Source of the DNA: Harmothoe impar
Taxonomy: Eukaryota > Annelida > Polychaeta > Phyllodocida > Polynoidae
Reading direction: 5' to 3'
NCBI GenBank assembly: GCA_947462335.1
Contig: OX381710.1
Location: forward strand, 24,955,772 to 25,019,771
Length of the DNA stretch: 64,000 bases
Shown here: positions 44,085-56,089 of the stretch, piece by piece
How positions within the stretch are numbered: the first letter of the stretch is position 1
Layout of the letters: each line of letters opens with the position of its first letter
The notes under the pieces: generated by a model
What the model was told of the DNA's origin: nothing
The model's input: only the letters and a program-made list of their open reading frames with translations
The model's database searches: none
Program-made: the position numbers and the translations under genes

Positions 44085-44640
44085 CCTCTGTATGCCGTGC
44101 AGTGTCGCAGTCAACTTTCTCCGCTGTAACTTTTCTCAGCCCATTTGTGTAACGAGGCGGCGCCTGCGCATTAGCGGATTTCCGGTTGTGTTACGCAGCT
44201 TTTCCTTCCGTCCGCGCTCCAGCAGGCACTGCCCTTCCTCCTACCCCTGCCCCAAAACACCCCTGCCCACCCCTGCCCTTCCCCCACCCCCTCCCTCCCC
44301 TCACAAACTAGTTAAATCACGACGCCGTCTCCTGCCGACGCCGCGCCGCACTGACGGACGCCGAGACGCCGGGGCGGATGCGCGCGCAGGCGGAAGCGGA
44401 CATGAAGTCAATCAGCGGTGCATGATGGATGTCCGGCGCGGGGCGACGGCCGGGGCAGGCAACGTCAGCGCGCCGATCGACGACGACGTGATGGATCGGT
44501 GAGGCGCCGATCGACAACAGTTTAACGCGGGCTTGCGGCGGGGCGCGGCGACATCTGTCAAGTGTCAGGGCGCGGGCGGCGCGCGACGACGGACTGCCGC
44601 CCGCGCGGCCCGCACAGGGCTTTCTTCTAGCCGTCTTGTT
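44085..44640. promoter_or_regulatory. CpG island, candidate promoter
   Basis: GGCGGCGCCTGCGCATTAGC, ATTTCCGG (ETS) and GATGCGCGCGCAGG (NRF1-like half sites) lie in very CpG-rich DNA. GATCGACGACGACG and GGCGCCGATCGACAAC form an inverted theme near 44475-44520. Overlapping ORFs on both strands (141 and 110 aa) are explained by composition. Confidence 0.35.
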
Positions 44641-44803
44641 GTGAATCATTTAGCTCTTGTGTACAGACACCCCTCCACCCTCCTCCTAACCCCAACAACC
44701 CGACCCCGCTGTACCTAACACACAACCTCCTCCTCCACACACTGGAGGAGGAGCCGGCCTACCCCTGCAGCCACCCCCGGGCGGATCCGGAAATCAATGG
44801 GTG

Positions 44804-44817
44804 TCGCCCTCTGGTGA
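44804..44817 (-). promoter_or_regulatory. CTCF-type motif
   Basis: Minus strand reads TCACCAGAGGGCGA, one mismatch from the CCASYAGRKGGC core, just right of the 44.1-kb island. Confidence 0.38.
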
Positions 44818-45049
44818 CAGGGGGCAGGGCACATCCGGTACAGGCTGACCAGTGCTTGTCTCTGTACACGGTTGTTTTGCGTCTTGAAAGACCCCCCCCC
44901 CTCCCACGTCTGTCTCTACCTCCTCCCCTCCTGTCCCTCCATACCCCTCCATACTCCTGTCTCATCATGCTTTCCTTCACCCATCCGCTCCTAAGGGAGT
45001 AAGGGAGACTCAAGTCAGGGTCAGCCTGACGTTGGAAATGTCGCCAAAA

Positions 45050-45190
45050 TAATAATGTTTCCATGGCCAGGCAATTTAAGCCGAGGCCTTCCGAAATTAC
45101 AAGAGAATCTAATAATGCCTGACGCTATTTTTAGCTTAAAATCGTAATCTAGAGTCCTTCTCCTCATTTTCAATATTTTATCATTCCTTC
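45050..45190. other. Candidate CNE with MEF2 site
   Basis: CTATTTTTAG at 45125-45134 is a perfect MEF2 site, within unique DNA containing AATAATGTTTCCATGG, GGCAATTTAAGCC and TCTAATAATGCC. Confidence 0.3.
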
Positions 45191-45424
45191 CCTTAAGTCA
45201 AGCCACCTGAGAGGTTTGGTCATACGTACAAGGTACTAGCGTATTGTTTTTCTCTCTTCCTCATTCACTGCAGGCATTCCTCTCCTCCCCTTCTCCTCTT
45301 CTACCCGTCCCTCCTGTATTAGTCCTGGGCATCAGCATATTCCCTCTCCCCTCACTCTGTATCATTTTCTCACTCTGTATCTCTTCCATTCTCCTCTTCC
45401 CCACTCTTCCCTATTGTCCTCCAT

Positions 45425-45428
<4 letters not shown>

Positions 45429-45490
<62 letters not shown>
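45429..45490 (+). repeat. (CT)n microsatellite
   Basis: About 30 uninterrupted CT units with CT-rich flanks to 45520. The Ser/Leu and Glu/Arg ORFs on the two strands are artefacts. Confidence 0.95.
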
Positions 45491-45495
<5 letters not shown>

Positions 45496-45837
45496 TTTCT
45501 CTCTCTCTCACCCTCCTTCTCACCCTTCATTCTCCCTCCTGCAACCACTATCCCCTCTCCCTTATATAGTAGCAGTAAGACGTCTATGCCCCACACCTGT
45601 CTGCAGGTCCTGCTGTTACCAGGTGTACGGCGACTGATGGAGACCACTCGGGGTGATGAATGGGGAGGAGGCACTAAAAGCTACCCTAAATAGGCAGATG
45701 GCCATTTATTTGTCTACCGCCTGAATCGTCAGATCTCAATAAGGGACTCACTTCCCTCGCCTACCTACTCACTTTAGCCCCTCCCTTGCTTGTGAGTGTT
45801 CTAGATATGTATAGAACACTGCTGTAGATGAGGCTTT

Positions 45838-46041
45838 ATCCTTTAAGGGTTCATGTTTCTTTGTCGTTATAATGCACCAGATACTTCTTTGCTCACAAAC
45901 ATTGGCGCATCCTGCTGACGCTTTGGGAATGTATCGACCCTATAGGATGGTGAGTTACTTGGCAGGGCCTTATGTATATATGCAGTCTGACCACAAATGA
46001 CTATGGTGCATTGAAACACTCTGCTGTTCTCAAAGGGTTAA
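45838..46041. mobile_element. TTAA-family MITE
   Basis: ATCCTTTAAGGGTTCATG at the left, GTCGTTATAATGCACC and GGTGAGTTACTTGGC inside, TCTCAAAGGGTTAA at the right. Confidence 0.7.
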
Positions 46042-46329
46042 CTTTATCCCAGCATTAGTTAGTCTTTCTCTATTGTGTACCTGATATAGTTTATATTGTC
46101 CACGGCGAGATGGGCTCCACTTTGTCATTTATCCACTCTGTCATAGAATGTGCACACTTTTCCCTGGTTTCAGGACAGGTCGGATTATATGGGTATTTGT
46201 TATCTAATATCTCTGTATGCTCGTTACATGACTGCTATATTACTGCTGCATTGTTTTGATATCCAGCACAACCTGCTCCTGAGTCGCATAACACATTAAT
46301 GATGTACAACAATAACTTTAATAAAGCCC

Positions 46330-46700
46330 TCCATTAATTAACTATGGAGCTTTCTGACTTCCCTCGTCGCAAATGTCAGTTGACTTGAAAGTGTAGAAAA
46401 CCTTTACGGTGGAAATACCTCAGTCAGACAAAACAAGGCGTGGAAATCTGAGAGGCATCAGGAGGATTGTGTTTTTAGAGATTGTTTCTCCCGTCAGACC
46501 ACCCTTTTTACAACACGTTGATTGTGACAACTTTTTAATTAAATTGCTTCCGATAAAACTGGTAATTGATGGAGGTATTTTAGAGCTTAATGAGGTGAGA
46601 GTCTGGAGCAATGCTCCTGCACTGGAATACCCCCCAGACACGGTGTTTATAAATGTATGCTGTGTATTGAGTACTAATTTACCGATAGGATACTTTTTAT
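46330..46700. other. Candidate conserved noncoding block
   Basis: Unique block with CTCCATTAATTAACTATGGAG (imperfect palindrome) and ACTTTTTAATTAAATTGC, both homeodomain-type. Frames stay open on both strands (97 and 99 aa) over the same bases, arguing for chance in regulatory DNA over a gene. Confidence 0.35.
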
Positions 46701-46834
46701 AGTTCATGATATTAATCATATATCATTAATATTGCCTTTTGATAAAAGCAAACTTGTTTACAGTCTGAGTCGTCTGGCCATATTTACTACAGTGATCACA
46801 GTCTCTGCTGTCGCTCACATATCATTAATTGCAG

Positions 46835-46879
46835 GGTTCCCTTTCTTTGCTCTTTTTTAATGGGAAAGTTATGACGCAG
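46835..46879 (+). CDS. Weak candidate 45-nt exon
   Basis: ATCATTAATTGCAG precedes 46835 and GCAG then GTAAGAAC, a near-perfect donor, follows 46879. In phase 0 it reads GSLSLLFFNGKVMTQ. The upstream tract is only moderately pyrimidine-rich. No family is recognised. Confidence 0.2.
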
Positions 46880-46899
46880 GTAAGAACAGTCTTATTGAA

Positions 46900-47890
46900 G
46901 AACAATACATATGTTGATTAGATCAGGATTAACGCATCACCACCTGTCTTATGATATACTCTTCTTGAGTTTCTTTAAGATTCTTTACACCACAATAAAT
47001 ACTAGTTTTCAAGACTCAGTGTGGCATCAGTTTGGCACATAGACTATAATGGCAGTCCTTTAGGATCTGCCCTCCACAATGCCAAGTAAGCTTTATCTAT
47101 TCTCCTCATCTCTCTCTAACTATTTTTTTTCCTTTCTTTCTAAATTCACCAATAATTCATAAGTACAATGCATCACTGCCTGCCCCCTGTCATGTCAGAG
47201 CGTACAGATGGACCTGGCCCCACCACCACCAGCTCCCCTGGCACTGACCCCCTCCCCTCCCTCTCCATACAGGGTCCATCCTCACAAACACACTTAACAT
47301 AAAGCTATGTTTCACGTTACATGGTCAGGACAGAAAGGCATAGTAGGCTGGTGAGGCTTCTAAATTGTCTTAATTTGACATTTAAAAAAAATGACTTGAA
47401 TGTCTTCAAACGTACTCAGGGGTCGGCAACCTGCAGATATTCAGCATTCACTTGGACTACAGATACTGTGGCTCAGAAAAATGGGGGGGGGGGGCTATAC
47501 AACCCGCCTGCCCCCGCCCATTCGAGACCCTTGGGCTCTAAATAACAATGTGTTCTCTACACCCTCGAGATGTAGAAGATAGACCTAAAGAACTGATGCT
47601 GCTAGCATGAAAGTAGAATTGCTAACTGAATTCATGGTCGGCCCAGTGTTGCTGGGTAGGGTAGGGTAGGGGAAGCAGAAAAACATTTTTCTTTCTGACC
47701 CTCAACATAATGCATAATGTAGACAAACAAATCGAAGTCCTACAGACAATAGAAGCTCCACGGTCCGCCACACCTTGACATATCCCGTCATGCACCCGTC
47801 TTCATGTCCCGTCATGCCCCAGTGAGCTGGAGGCACCCTCTGGCGGATCCAGAGTGAGTTATTGTTGTTCCTCATTAAAGTTACATTTTG
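46900..47890. other. Unique stretch, no gene seen
   Basis: Includes a G run near 47484-47493 and a GGGTAGGGTAGGGTAGGGG-like patch near 47655-47671. ORFs lack domains. Confidence 0.35.
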
Positions 47891-47909
47891 ATGGTCTCTG
47901 CGCATGCGG
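47833..47909. promoter_or_regulatory. Weak CTCF-type and NRF1-type motifs
   Basis: Minus strand CCGCCAGAGGGTGC at 47833-47846 departs from the CTCF core at two positions. CTGCGCATGCGG at 47898-47909 is NRF1-like. Not in a clear CpG island. Confidence 0.25.
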
Positions 47910-49090
47910 CTACTTTCTCCGGCTGAAATGGGAGAGCTCTAAAAGAACTAGTCAGGCATGACCTTGGGGGTTTGTTTGTCTAAGCACAAGAGATGCCTTT
48001 TAGTATACTTTGTAATGGCATGAATTTAGAAATTTAAGCACAATTTCTGGGTTTATAAGAGTTCTTAATGGCAATCTGTACTACACGTATTACTGTGTCC
48101 TGTGTCTGGGAAGAAGGTACGCAGATACATCTTTATCTGTACAGATAATGGAAAAGTCAAACTTGATGACCAATAAATCCATCTTTAATGAATGAAAACG
48201 TACCATCAATTTCCAGAAAAGTTTACAATCGTAAAGATTTGGAGAATGTCCACAACCTGTTAGTATAGGCTACATACCCACGGCCACTAGCGTTGTGGGT
48301 ATAGGATCGAGGTGCAGAAATAGCTCTGGTTTTGCGAATTCTTTTTTCTTCGCATTCCCCTGTCCTTGATATTATATTTTCTTCAGAAAAACTTGTGCAG
48401 TGAGCATCTTAGACATATTCTCCACCTTTGTATGTTTTTAGAAATTTTAGTTTATTAATCATTTCTACACATTAGATGATTTTGAAGAGGGTAGTCCTTG
48501 TATGCAGGAGGCCTTTACTGCATTGATGCCACCCATCAATTGGTCTAGACATGCCTATAATTACCAATTTGTACATTTCACCTCACCCAATTAAGGCCCT
48601 TAGTAGCATAAACAGCCACTCATAGTTTGTCTTGATTGGGTGTAGAAATCTACATGATTGGCAAGGATATGCACAACCAGTAGAAAACTGACCCTTCTAT
48701 CCGTAACTCTCAGACAGCCTATGGCCCCATCTGAGAGTTGTAGCCGTAACTAACAACCTGTCTGCGTTAAATCCATGGTTTGGATAAAGTAAGTTGGACA
48801 AAGTAAGTTGGACCTGCCATAAAAGTAGCAATACAGCTTGTGGTGTGATTCAAAATAGCCGGTGAAGGTAGAATCTGCATCAGTGAGATGCATGTCAGAC
48901 GCTGACTAGGACCATGTAAGTCATGTAATGTGGATGCTGACCCATGACAGGGAACAAGGAGCCAGGGGCCTGTTGTCCTGGTGACCGGTTGTCCTGCCGC
49001 CAGGTACCATGGTACTGTGGAACATACCTGATTAATATCAGGTGCGGATTTACTGGGGAGGGGGTAAAGGTGCCAAGGTAACACGTCCTT
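47910..49090. other. AT-rich unique stretch, no gene seen
   Basis: Mostly AT-rich. The minus ORFs 48767-49084 and 48895-49221 overlap in different frames and lack domains. Confidence 0.4.
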
Positions 49091-49275
49091 GTCCCTTTAA
49101 AAGTATATGTAGCATAGTGCATCAAGTGTATCAAGGCCTCATGTTCATTTGTAGTCATGATGCACCAAAGCAGCATTGGAGTGAGTGAGGAGTGCATCAA
49201 CCCCGTTGGATCATAATGCATTCACGCAGCACAATGTTTTATGCATCATGACGAGAGAAGGGCACATGCTTTTTT
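49091..49275. mobile_element. TTAA-family MITE
   Basis: GTCCCTTTAAAAG, GTAGCATAGTGCATC, GTAGTCATGATGCACC and GTTTTATGCATCATGACG. The right end is degraded. Confidence 0.6.
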
Positions 49276-50385
49276 TTAAATACATGTACTTAAATGTTGG
49301 CATTTATGAAATACATGTAGAGTTTCATACGTCAGCTCTGGATCCAAGACACTTTGATTCTATCAAAATAACTGTATGCCAACTTCGACTAAAAGAAACC
49401 TTTGAGAGGTTTGATATAAAAAAGACAAGTCGTGACCATAGATCCTATGATACCAGGCTCGATGCACCACAGACATAACATCCCCTACGTCAGCCAGTTT
49501 AACCTGAGACGGGTAGCATTGCAGCGTGCACTGAGTAGTAGGCAGGGTAAAGTGGTGGTGAGTTATTTATTTATGGAGATAACTGCCCTTAGTGACTGGG
49601 TGCCGATCCAGGCCCCTGTCAGTGCAGCAATTCCAGACCACAGCCTCCTATAGAATACGTAACGGGCTGCGGCCTATCATAGCTAGGTGTGTGTGTGTGG
49701 GGGGGGGGGGGGGGTAAAGACATGGCACCTGGTATGGTGTAGGGATGCTGCCACAGCCAGGGGATATCGGAGAGCCTTCTACCCTGGGCGTATACGCGTT
49801 CCATCCATAACCCGAATGTATTTGATATCCCTTTATAATGATAATGGTATATATATGATAGCATATATGTTCGTGTTCCAAAATGGTATTCCAAGGGTTA
49901 TATGAGTCCTAGGTCCAGATTTCAGTCTCAGATATCATAGGGTCTATGTTCATCTACATCTCTACATAAGTGCCATATTCAATATGAATGTCTGAATTAA
50001 CGCTGGTCGTTTATAGTAAGAGGTATAATAGTATAACATGTATACTGCAACTCACAATTAAGCCCATGAAACTGGGATGCATATTCAGCCCTGTAGGGAG
50101 GGGGATGAAAGGTCTCCACCCCTACGTTGTAGCATACATAAATTAGGCCGTTCCCATTTGTAAACCCTCTCTATACCATTGTAGGAGCGAGCAGCAATTG
50201 GGGCATGTAGTACATTCATTATTGAAACACAATTATATATCGTTCAATAAACGGACCCACATACATGTCCTAAATACTGTTATATTTTAATGTATATATG
50301 TTAGATACAGTGCCCTACATATTTATGGGCGGCCAAACAGAAGGGGTGAGCATTTTTGCCTGGCTGCATAATCATATGTATAAAA
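49276..50385. other. Unique stretch with GT/poly-G patch, no gene seen
   Basis: GTGTGTG followed by a G run of about 16 lies at 49688-49715. AT-rich elsewhere. No gene is supported. Confidence 0.4.
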
Positions 50386-50389
50386 AAAA

Positions 50390-50490
50390 CCTGAAGAAAT
50401 CAGGTGGGTGATTCAGTGCGGATTCATAATGATGAATTAATTAGCTGCGTAATTAATAGATCGGTCGATGTACATAATGTATCGACATGT
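50390..50490. promoter_or_regulatory. Paired TAATTA homeodomain sites, candidate CNE
   Basis: TAATTA at 50438-50443 and at 50450-50455 are 12 bp apart, about one helical turn. Left are GGATTCATAATGATG and right ATCGGTCGATG with GTATCGACATG, which are near inversions of each other. Compact, non-repetitive and motif-dense. Confidence 0.35.
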
Positions 50491-52080
50491 GTCGAGGCAT
50501 TACTTATCTATTGTCAGACTCGGTGTCTACCCTCACTATGCGCTATATCAATCGGCTAGTGTCGGTATATGTGTGTGTAGTATCTTTGTGGGGAATCTGA
50601 AGTGATATTTACTGTCAGCTGACGCTGGATCAATATCTTATAAAGGTAATTACTGAATTTCTGGTCTCTCCTTTGCACTGTGAAACGGGGCACTGGATGA
50701 TAACTTATGTCAATGTTCAGAGTGACGGAGAGGGTTATTCAAGAAGCAGATCCGGAGATACATGTAATGTTTAAGCTAAACTAGCTAACTGTTGTGCCTA
50801 AAGGTCATGAAATGGAGTGAAGATAAACTATATATCAAGGCTGGACCACATCGTCCGTGTTCAAGCGGCCGACCTGTAACCTGTCATTACGCATGTATTA
50901 TGTAAGAGTGCGCTATTCTATAGGAATTAGGTGGGGCACATTTCCATATAAAAGGTACATAGAATGCGTATTGCATAACTACATATGTATACGCTTTTCT
51001 ATATTTTTTGTATGCATGTATGTATACGCCTACCCACAACTGTCTTTGACGCTGCTATAGTACTATGGAATGCATGCCTCTGTATCTGAGACCTTGAGAT
51101 ATAACGACGTGATCTACATAATGTGTATTTGCAATGAATACCTCTTTACTAAGGCTGTAACATCATGACCCCGTCACACTGCACCCCATCTTTCCCCCAT
51201 TGTTGTCTCAGTGACTTCTTTACCGCCTGCTCAAACAGTTTCAAATCTTTACTACTACTCCCTGTAGAACAGAAACACAGTGTTTGAAGCCATGAATCCC
51301 ACAGATCGCGGCTCCCACTGCCTTTGTCGTAGGGTAGGTGGCAGGGGGAGGGGTGGTGGGGTCCAAAGGGCGTGGATCCAGGGGTATGGAGGGCGGTGGG
51401 CGGTAGGGACGCAGAGAGACTTCAGAACAGGGTAGGACGATACCATCTAGCCTCCCCTGTATACCGCCTTCACCGCCCGCCGTCCGCATTAAGTATTCCG
51501 TCCTTACCACCGCTCCACGGCAGAGACGGGGGCAGGGGGCATGGTGAGGGGGTCGGACACCGGAGAAGGCTTCAATGAGAGCAGGGGTGGAGGGCGGGTC
51601 TCTGTACAGCTGTCGTTCTCTGTATTACGGTATTCTCTCCATCTCTCTCACACCTCTCGCCTTGCTGCAATTGCCTCCCATCCTTGTATATTCGCGTATA
51701 TTTCCATGTGCTCAGACTTAATATGAAGCGCCCTGATTCTTGTCTCGGTTATGCCATGCACCAGATTAAATGTACTAGCTAAACATTACTTTGTATTCCT
51801 CACGTCCCCTCTCATATATATACCTTGGCTGACATACCTACTGTCCCTCCCGCTAGGGCACAATGAAGATGGCCGTACATGCACAGTGTCATACTCTGCA
51901 AATACAAGTTGCCTGGAGACAACCGCAAACCCGATATACTACTCACAAGCTGAAATGGCATACGCTACCCAGCTATCCTTCTCACCCCCCCCCCCCTGTT
52001 TAATCTTACTCACTCCGTCTCTCTGTCCCTGTCTCTCTATCTCTCTCACTGGGTACACGACCCCCCCCCCCCCCCTTGGA
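50490..52080. other. Unique stretch, no gene seen
   Basis: AT-rich to 51180, then GC-rich with G/C runs (51986-51997 and 52060-52074). Short ORFs on both strands overlap without domains. Confidence 0.4.
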
Positions 52081-52084
52081 TGTA

Positions 52085-52400
52085 GAAAGTAGGACGGTAC
52101 GTCGTGGGGCGTCACATGGCCGGCGCTAGGACGTCGGCGCCGTCACTGTGAGGACGCGCGGAGACGGCAGAGAGGACAATAATAATGTACCTGTGCATCG
52201 GGCTATACAAAGGCCGCGCGTAACTAAGAAACGCAATGACATAGTGAGCTGCTGGTTGTATGTGTGTGGTGTGGTGGGAGGGGGAATAAGGTTAAGGTGA
52301 CGACCGAGGGGGAGGGTGGGGTGGAGGAGCGGGGCTGTATGGAAGTGGCGGTGGCGGGATCGGCTCCATGGTCCGCCCGGAGGACACAGTACCGTACACG
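52085..52400. promoter_or_regulatory. CpG-rich candidate regulatory block
   Basis: GGACGTCGGCGCCGTCAC, GGACGCGCGGAGACGG and AAGGCCGCGCGTAAC are CpG-dense near 52120-52220, then G-rich DNA to 52380. No exon is visible. Confidence 0.3.
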
Positions 52401-52639
52401 AGGTTTTCAGGGATGGGGACTAACTTAGGAAAATAGAAAGACAGAGACAGGTGGACAGGCAGACAGAGACAGGCTACAGACAGAGTCAGGGGTAAACAGA
52501 GACAGATACCAAGAGCGAGCTGCCATGAGAGAGGGGATCCTCTGACAGAGTGTGAGTAGTAGAGTAGTGTCTGCCTGGACTGGGCTGGACGTCGCTACAT
52601 GTCTATCCGCGGGTGGCCGTTCATTCTCGGGTGGCCGGG

Positions 52640-52890
52640 TTTGATTCATCCGATCACTTTAGTGTTAAATCTAGTGGCCTGAGCCGGCTTTAATAATGTA
52701 CGCGGGGCCGCGGCATCAAATTGCCTTGATCAGGCCGGGTGGCGGCCTGCCTGCCGCGCATGCGCCCCGCGTGTGCCGCCTTTATGGCCGTCCTAAAGCA
52801 CGGCCCGGACACATACGTCCTCGGTCCGTCCGCCTCACGTCCCCGCTACGTCCCCGCCCGGCTGTGATCGCCGACTAAGGAGTTTAATCA
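52640..52890. promoter_or_regulatory. NRF1-containing CpG island
   Basis: CGCGCATGCGCC at 52755-52766 follows GGCTTTAATAATGTACGCG and GGCATCAAATTGCCTTGATC, and is followed by more CpG-rich DNA. Resembles the 19.1- and 25.3-kb blocks. ORFs here reflect composition. Confidence 0.4.
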
Positions 52891-52899
52891 TGATCCCAT

Positions 52900-55770
52900 G
52901 AAGGCCCGGGCAGTTAGGATGACCATGGCACCCCTCCCCTAAGCACGCCACCCCTGTCGCCCATTGAGCTCGCCATAACTCTCTATATGGGTGTCTCCAG
53001 GATGGCCCTCCTTGTCCCAGCACTGAGGACGTCTCAGGGAGGACGTACACCTGGAGCTCACCCCACGTGACGTATTCCACCTCCTAGACGTGTGTCTTTA
53101 CTGATTAAATTTACTAGGTATAATATTTCCCAATTTCCTGTAAATAGAGACCACTAAGTTATCTATTTCCACTAATCATGCATGATATTAAACACCCAGT
53201 ATTTAGTCTAAAATAATGGTCCGTGAGCGACCCTGGTGGTAAGAGTATGTATACAGACGATGTCACGTCATACCTTTACGTGTTTCTTATATTCAGTAAT
53301 GAGGCATGTGGTGGCTGCAAATAATACTATAGTGTATATTGTATAGTTTTGATAGAATCACAGTCCAGGTGTACATCCACCCCAAGACTATACATGGCTA
53401 GATACATGTATATACAAGACGTAGACAAACAAATATATACTAGTAGAATGAAGAATGCAATAGTTTTCTTCAAGACATGCCATCGTTGGTGCAACATGTT
53501 GTACATGGAATTCCAAATGAACAATCCCTATGCAAAATTGACCCTTATGACATCAACCGATTGTCATTGAAAGTGAAACTATTCCATTACTACGAATAGA
53601 ACATATTTGGTCTGTTTTATTCAGTAACTGAAACCTGAGAACATTGAAAATCCCCATGGACCAAAATTAGGTTATTTTAGTCACAAATCCAATTTGTTGT
53701 AATTATGTATACAATGCAGCTAGAGCGTATTTGCCATGTTCAGTTATATACACATATCGACTGAAGCACGTTAAAGAAGACCTAGTGATTCCTACATAAC
53801 AACCAAACATAATTCAGCTCAAGATATCCCATGCTAAAGCTCGTGGCAAGAAGTATAATCACCCCCTCCAGATATATTCCTTTTCCCCTCTCTGGTCACT
53901 TATGTTCTTGGCCATAATATGGACTAATGTACAGACTCCTGCTCCTCAGTAGAAACCCATTTCGATCTGTAAACACTATCTATTATTGATATTAATGGTG
54001 TGGTGTTCCTTCCCATCACCACCACGCTTCTTATATGCCAAGGTGGACATGTCTCTGTCAAACCAGATATCATCTGTAAGCTTCAGAAAAAAAGATATTG
54101 GTAAACAATGTTGCGCTTTGAATATTTGAATGTGCTTTTTGTATGGTGGTTTGAGAACCGGAGGGCGTGGACATGTTTGCTTAATCATGTCTATGTTTAA
54201 GTATTGATATAAAAACCCACACACCCCTGTGGTATAACCAGTACTTCACGGTATGTGACATCATCTAAGCACAAAATACTCCTTTGTTTTAGGTGGACCC
54301 CCCCCCCCGCCTCAATAATCCCATTATATGAATGCACATAGAAATACTTGAACCATTAAAATCTGAGAATTACTTCACTCATTGACCTCGGGCATCAGTC
54401 CACTCGGCTCTGCCTCATAACATGTAGCCCAAGGCCCAACTCGTTACGTGACCCCCCCCCCCCTTTGAAAGATTCTCGTGAATGTCTGTCTATGTATCTC
54501 CCAGCCAGTCGGCCTCTCTTGAATAATTGTTCTGTATGTATACAACATAGGTAAAGACACATAGAGTATATGGCACATAACTGTAGTGAGGTTTCCATAG
54601 TGCAGAATGAGCATAATTCTAATGATACAACCATGTTAAATTCAAGTCAAGTATGTATTACCTTTACACAATGTGTTTGGTGACTTCGAAAACCATTTCC
54701 GAAATTTAACGCGTGATTTTTTTTTAAGAACGAGATTTTCTTTATTCACCATTTAGTTTGACATTTTACATGACTCAATGAGATGTTTGAAACAGTGCGT
54801 ACACTCAACTATGGCGTACCGGTACGCACACATTTATGACAACACGATAGCTAATTGAATACTTCACAGGAGTTTTCAAGTGGTAAATAAAGAAATGGTA
54901 GGACCATCAGTAAACTGCTGTTAAGGTCCTACCATGTATTAAGCAGTAGTATAATGTAGTGATTGCCTCTAATGCGACAACACAAATAACTAAAAATCAC
55001 AACAGCTTATGTCTTATAAACAGTCCACTTCACACAACCACTACATTGTACATGTATCAACATTTGAGGGCTATAGCTTCACTCTCAACCCCAACCTAGA
55101 CGATACCATATTTTATTGATACGCTCATCAACTCTTAATCACCCCACATGATTCATTCATACCTGACCCACCTAAACGCTATACTACCCTCCCCCACACC
55201 TCACTCTATTCAAATTTAACACTTCATATTCTATTGATACGCCTTTGATCTACTTTTAAAGACCATGTATGCAGCTCCCTCTAAATGTATTATCAGCACG
55301 TCTAGCCTCCACCCAGGCCCCACCACGTCCACTACTAACACGTACACCCTGGACCCACCTCTCCATCCTATCTGCTATTGATACCTTATATAAATTTAAA
55401 ATCACCGCTGCCACATTCTCCGGCCAGTAGCCGTGCCTGCTACCCCCCCCCCCCCCCGCCCCATCAGGTCACCCCTCTGGGGAGTTCAGAAGGAAGACAG
55501 CAGACAGTATGGACAGTATTGCAGGGACAGACCTGGGGGGGGGGGAGGGGAGAGGTCAGGGAATCGAGATCTCCCATGTTGAGCAACTATGTTAGATGTT
55601 ACTTGCTATGACCACATGACCCATATACTCACATTGTTTTGTTTTATGGCCAAACTTCTACTCTTTATCAAATCCATATCACCATTGTATTGTAAAGAAG
55701 AGTATGGGGGAGCAGTTCAATGAGTTGGGTACCTATACATATATCATTGCATGGGGAGCAGGTATATGAG
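52900..55770. other. Mostly AT-rich stretch, no gene seen
   Basis: Contains two hairpins (GTGCGTAC...GTACGCAC at 54797-54829 and the one at 54895-54935) and C runs at 54299, 54451 and 55444. ORFs have no domains. A good place to look for distal enhancers by alignment, but nothing specific is visible. Confidence 0.4.
54895..54935. repeat. Perfect 11-bp hairpin
   Basis: ATGGTAGGACC at 54895-54905 and GGTCCTACCAT at 54925-54935 around a 19-nt loop that itself contains CAGTAAACTG. Too small for a typical miRNA precursor. Confidence 0.65.
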
Positions 55771-55778
55771 CTACTCAC

Positions 55779-55811
55779 GTGCATCTGTGGGTAGGTCATA
55801 CTGAAGTCCAT
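55779..55811 (-). CDS. Candidate first coding exon end (MDFSMTYPQMH)
   Basis: On the minus strand an ATG at 55811 lies in strong Kozak context (AGCATGG). It begins MDFSMTYPQMH and ends at a consensus donor, CAC then GTGAGTAG at 55778, in phase 0. A CTCF-type motif and a CpG-rich island lie just upstream (55829-56300), as for a promoter. The frame is also open far upstream, but that is GC-rich and GTC/CTC-repetitive. The peptide matches nothing I recognise. Confidence 0.28.
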
Positions 55812-55828
55812 GCTGACTGAGGGCGGCG

Positions 55829-55842
55829 CTGCCCCCTGGTGC
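55829..55842 (-). promoter_or_regulatory. CTCF-type motif
   Basis: Minus strand GCACCAGGGGGCAG has one mismatch to the core. It sits 18 bp upstream of the candidate start codon at 55811. Confidence 0.42.
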
Positions 55843-56089
55843 GGTGTCCAGGTGTGCTCCTCCTGTGGGTGGTGGGTGGGGGCTGTCCTGTCTCCTCCCG
55901 GGTCCCTACAGTCTCCTCCCCTCAAGTCCTCCTGTAGGTTGTAAAGGTGTGTCTCATGTACAGTGTCTCTGACACTTTGTGAGATCCTCCTCCTGTGTAT
56001 GGTGTGTACAGCCGTGTACCTGTGGGTGTGGTAGTGCTGGGGTACAGGAGGCACTGTGCGTCCTCCTTCCTCCAGGGTGTCCTCCAGTG

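Noticed and set aside
46420..46719. Overlapping 97- and 99-aa ORFs on both strands
   Set aside because: Both cannot be selected proteins; kept as a candidate noncoding element.
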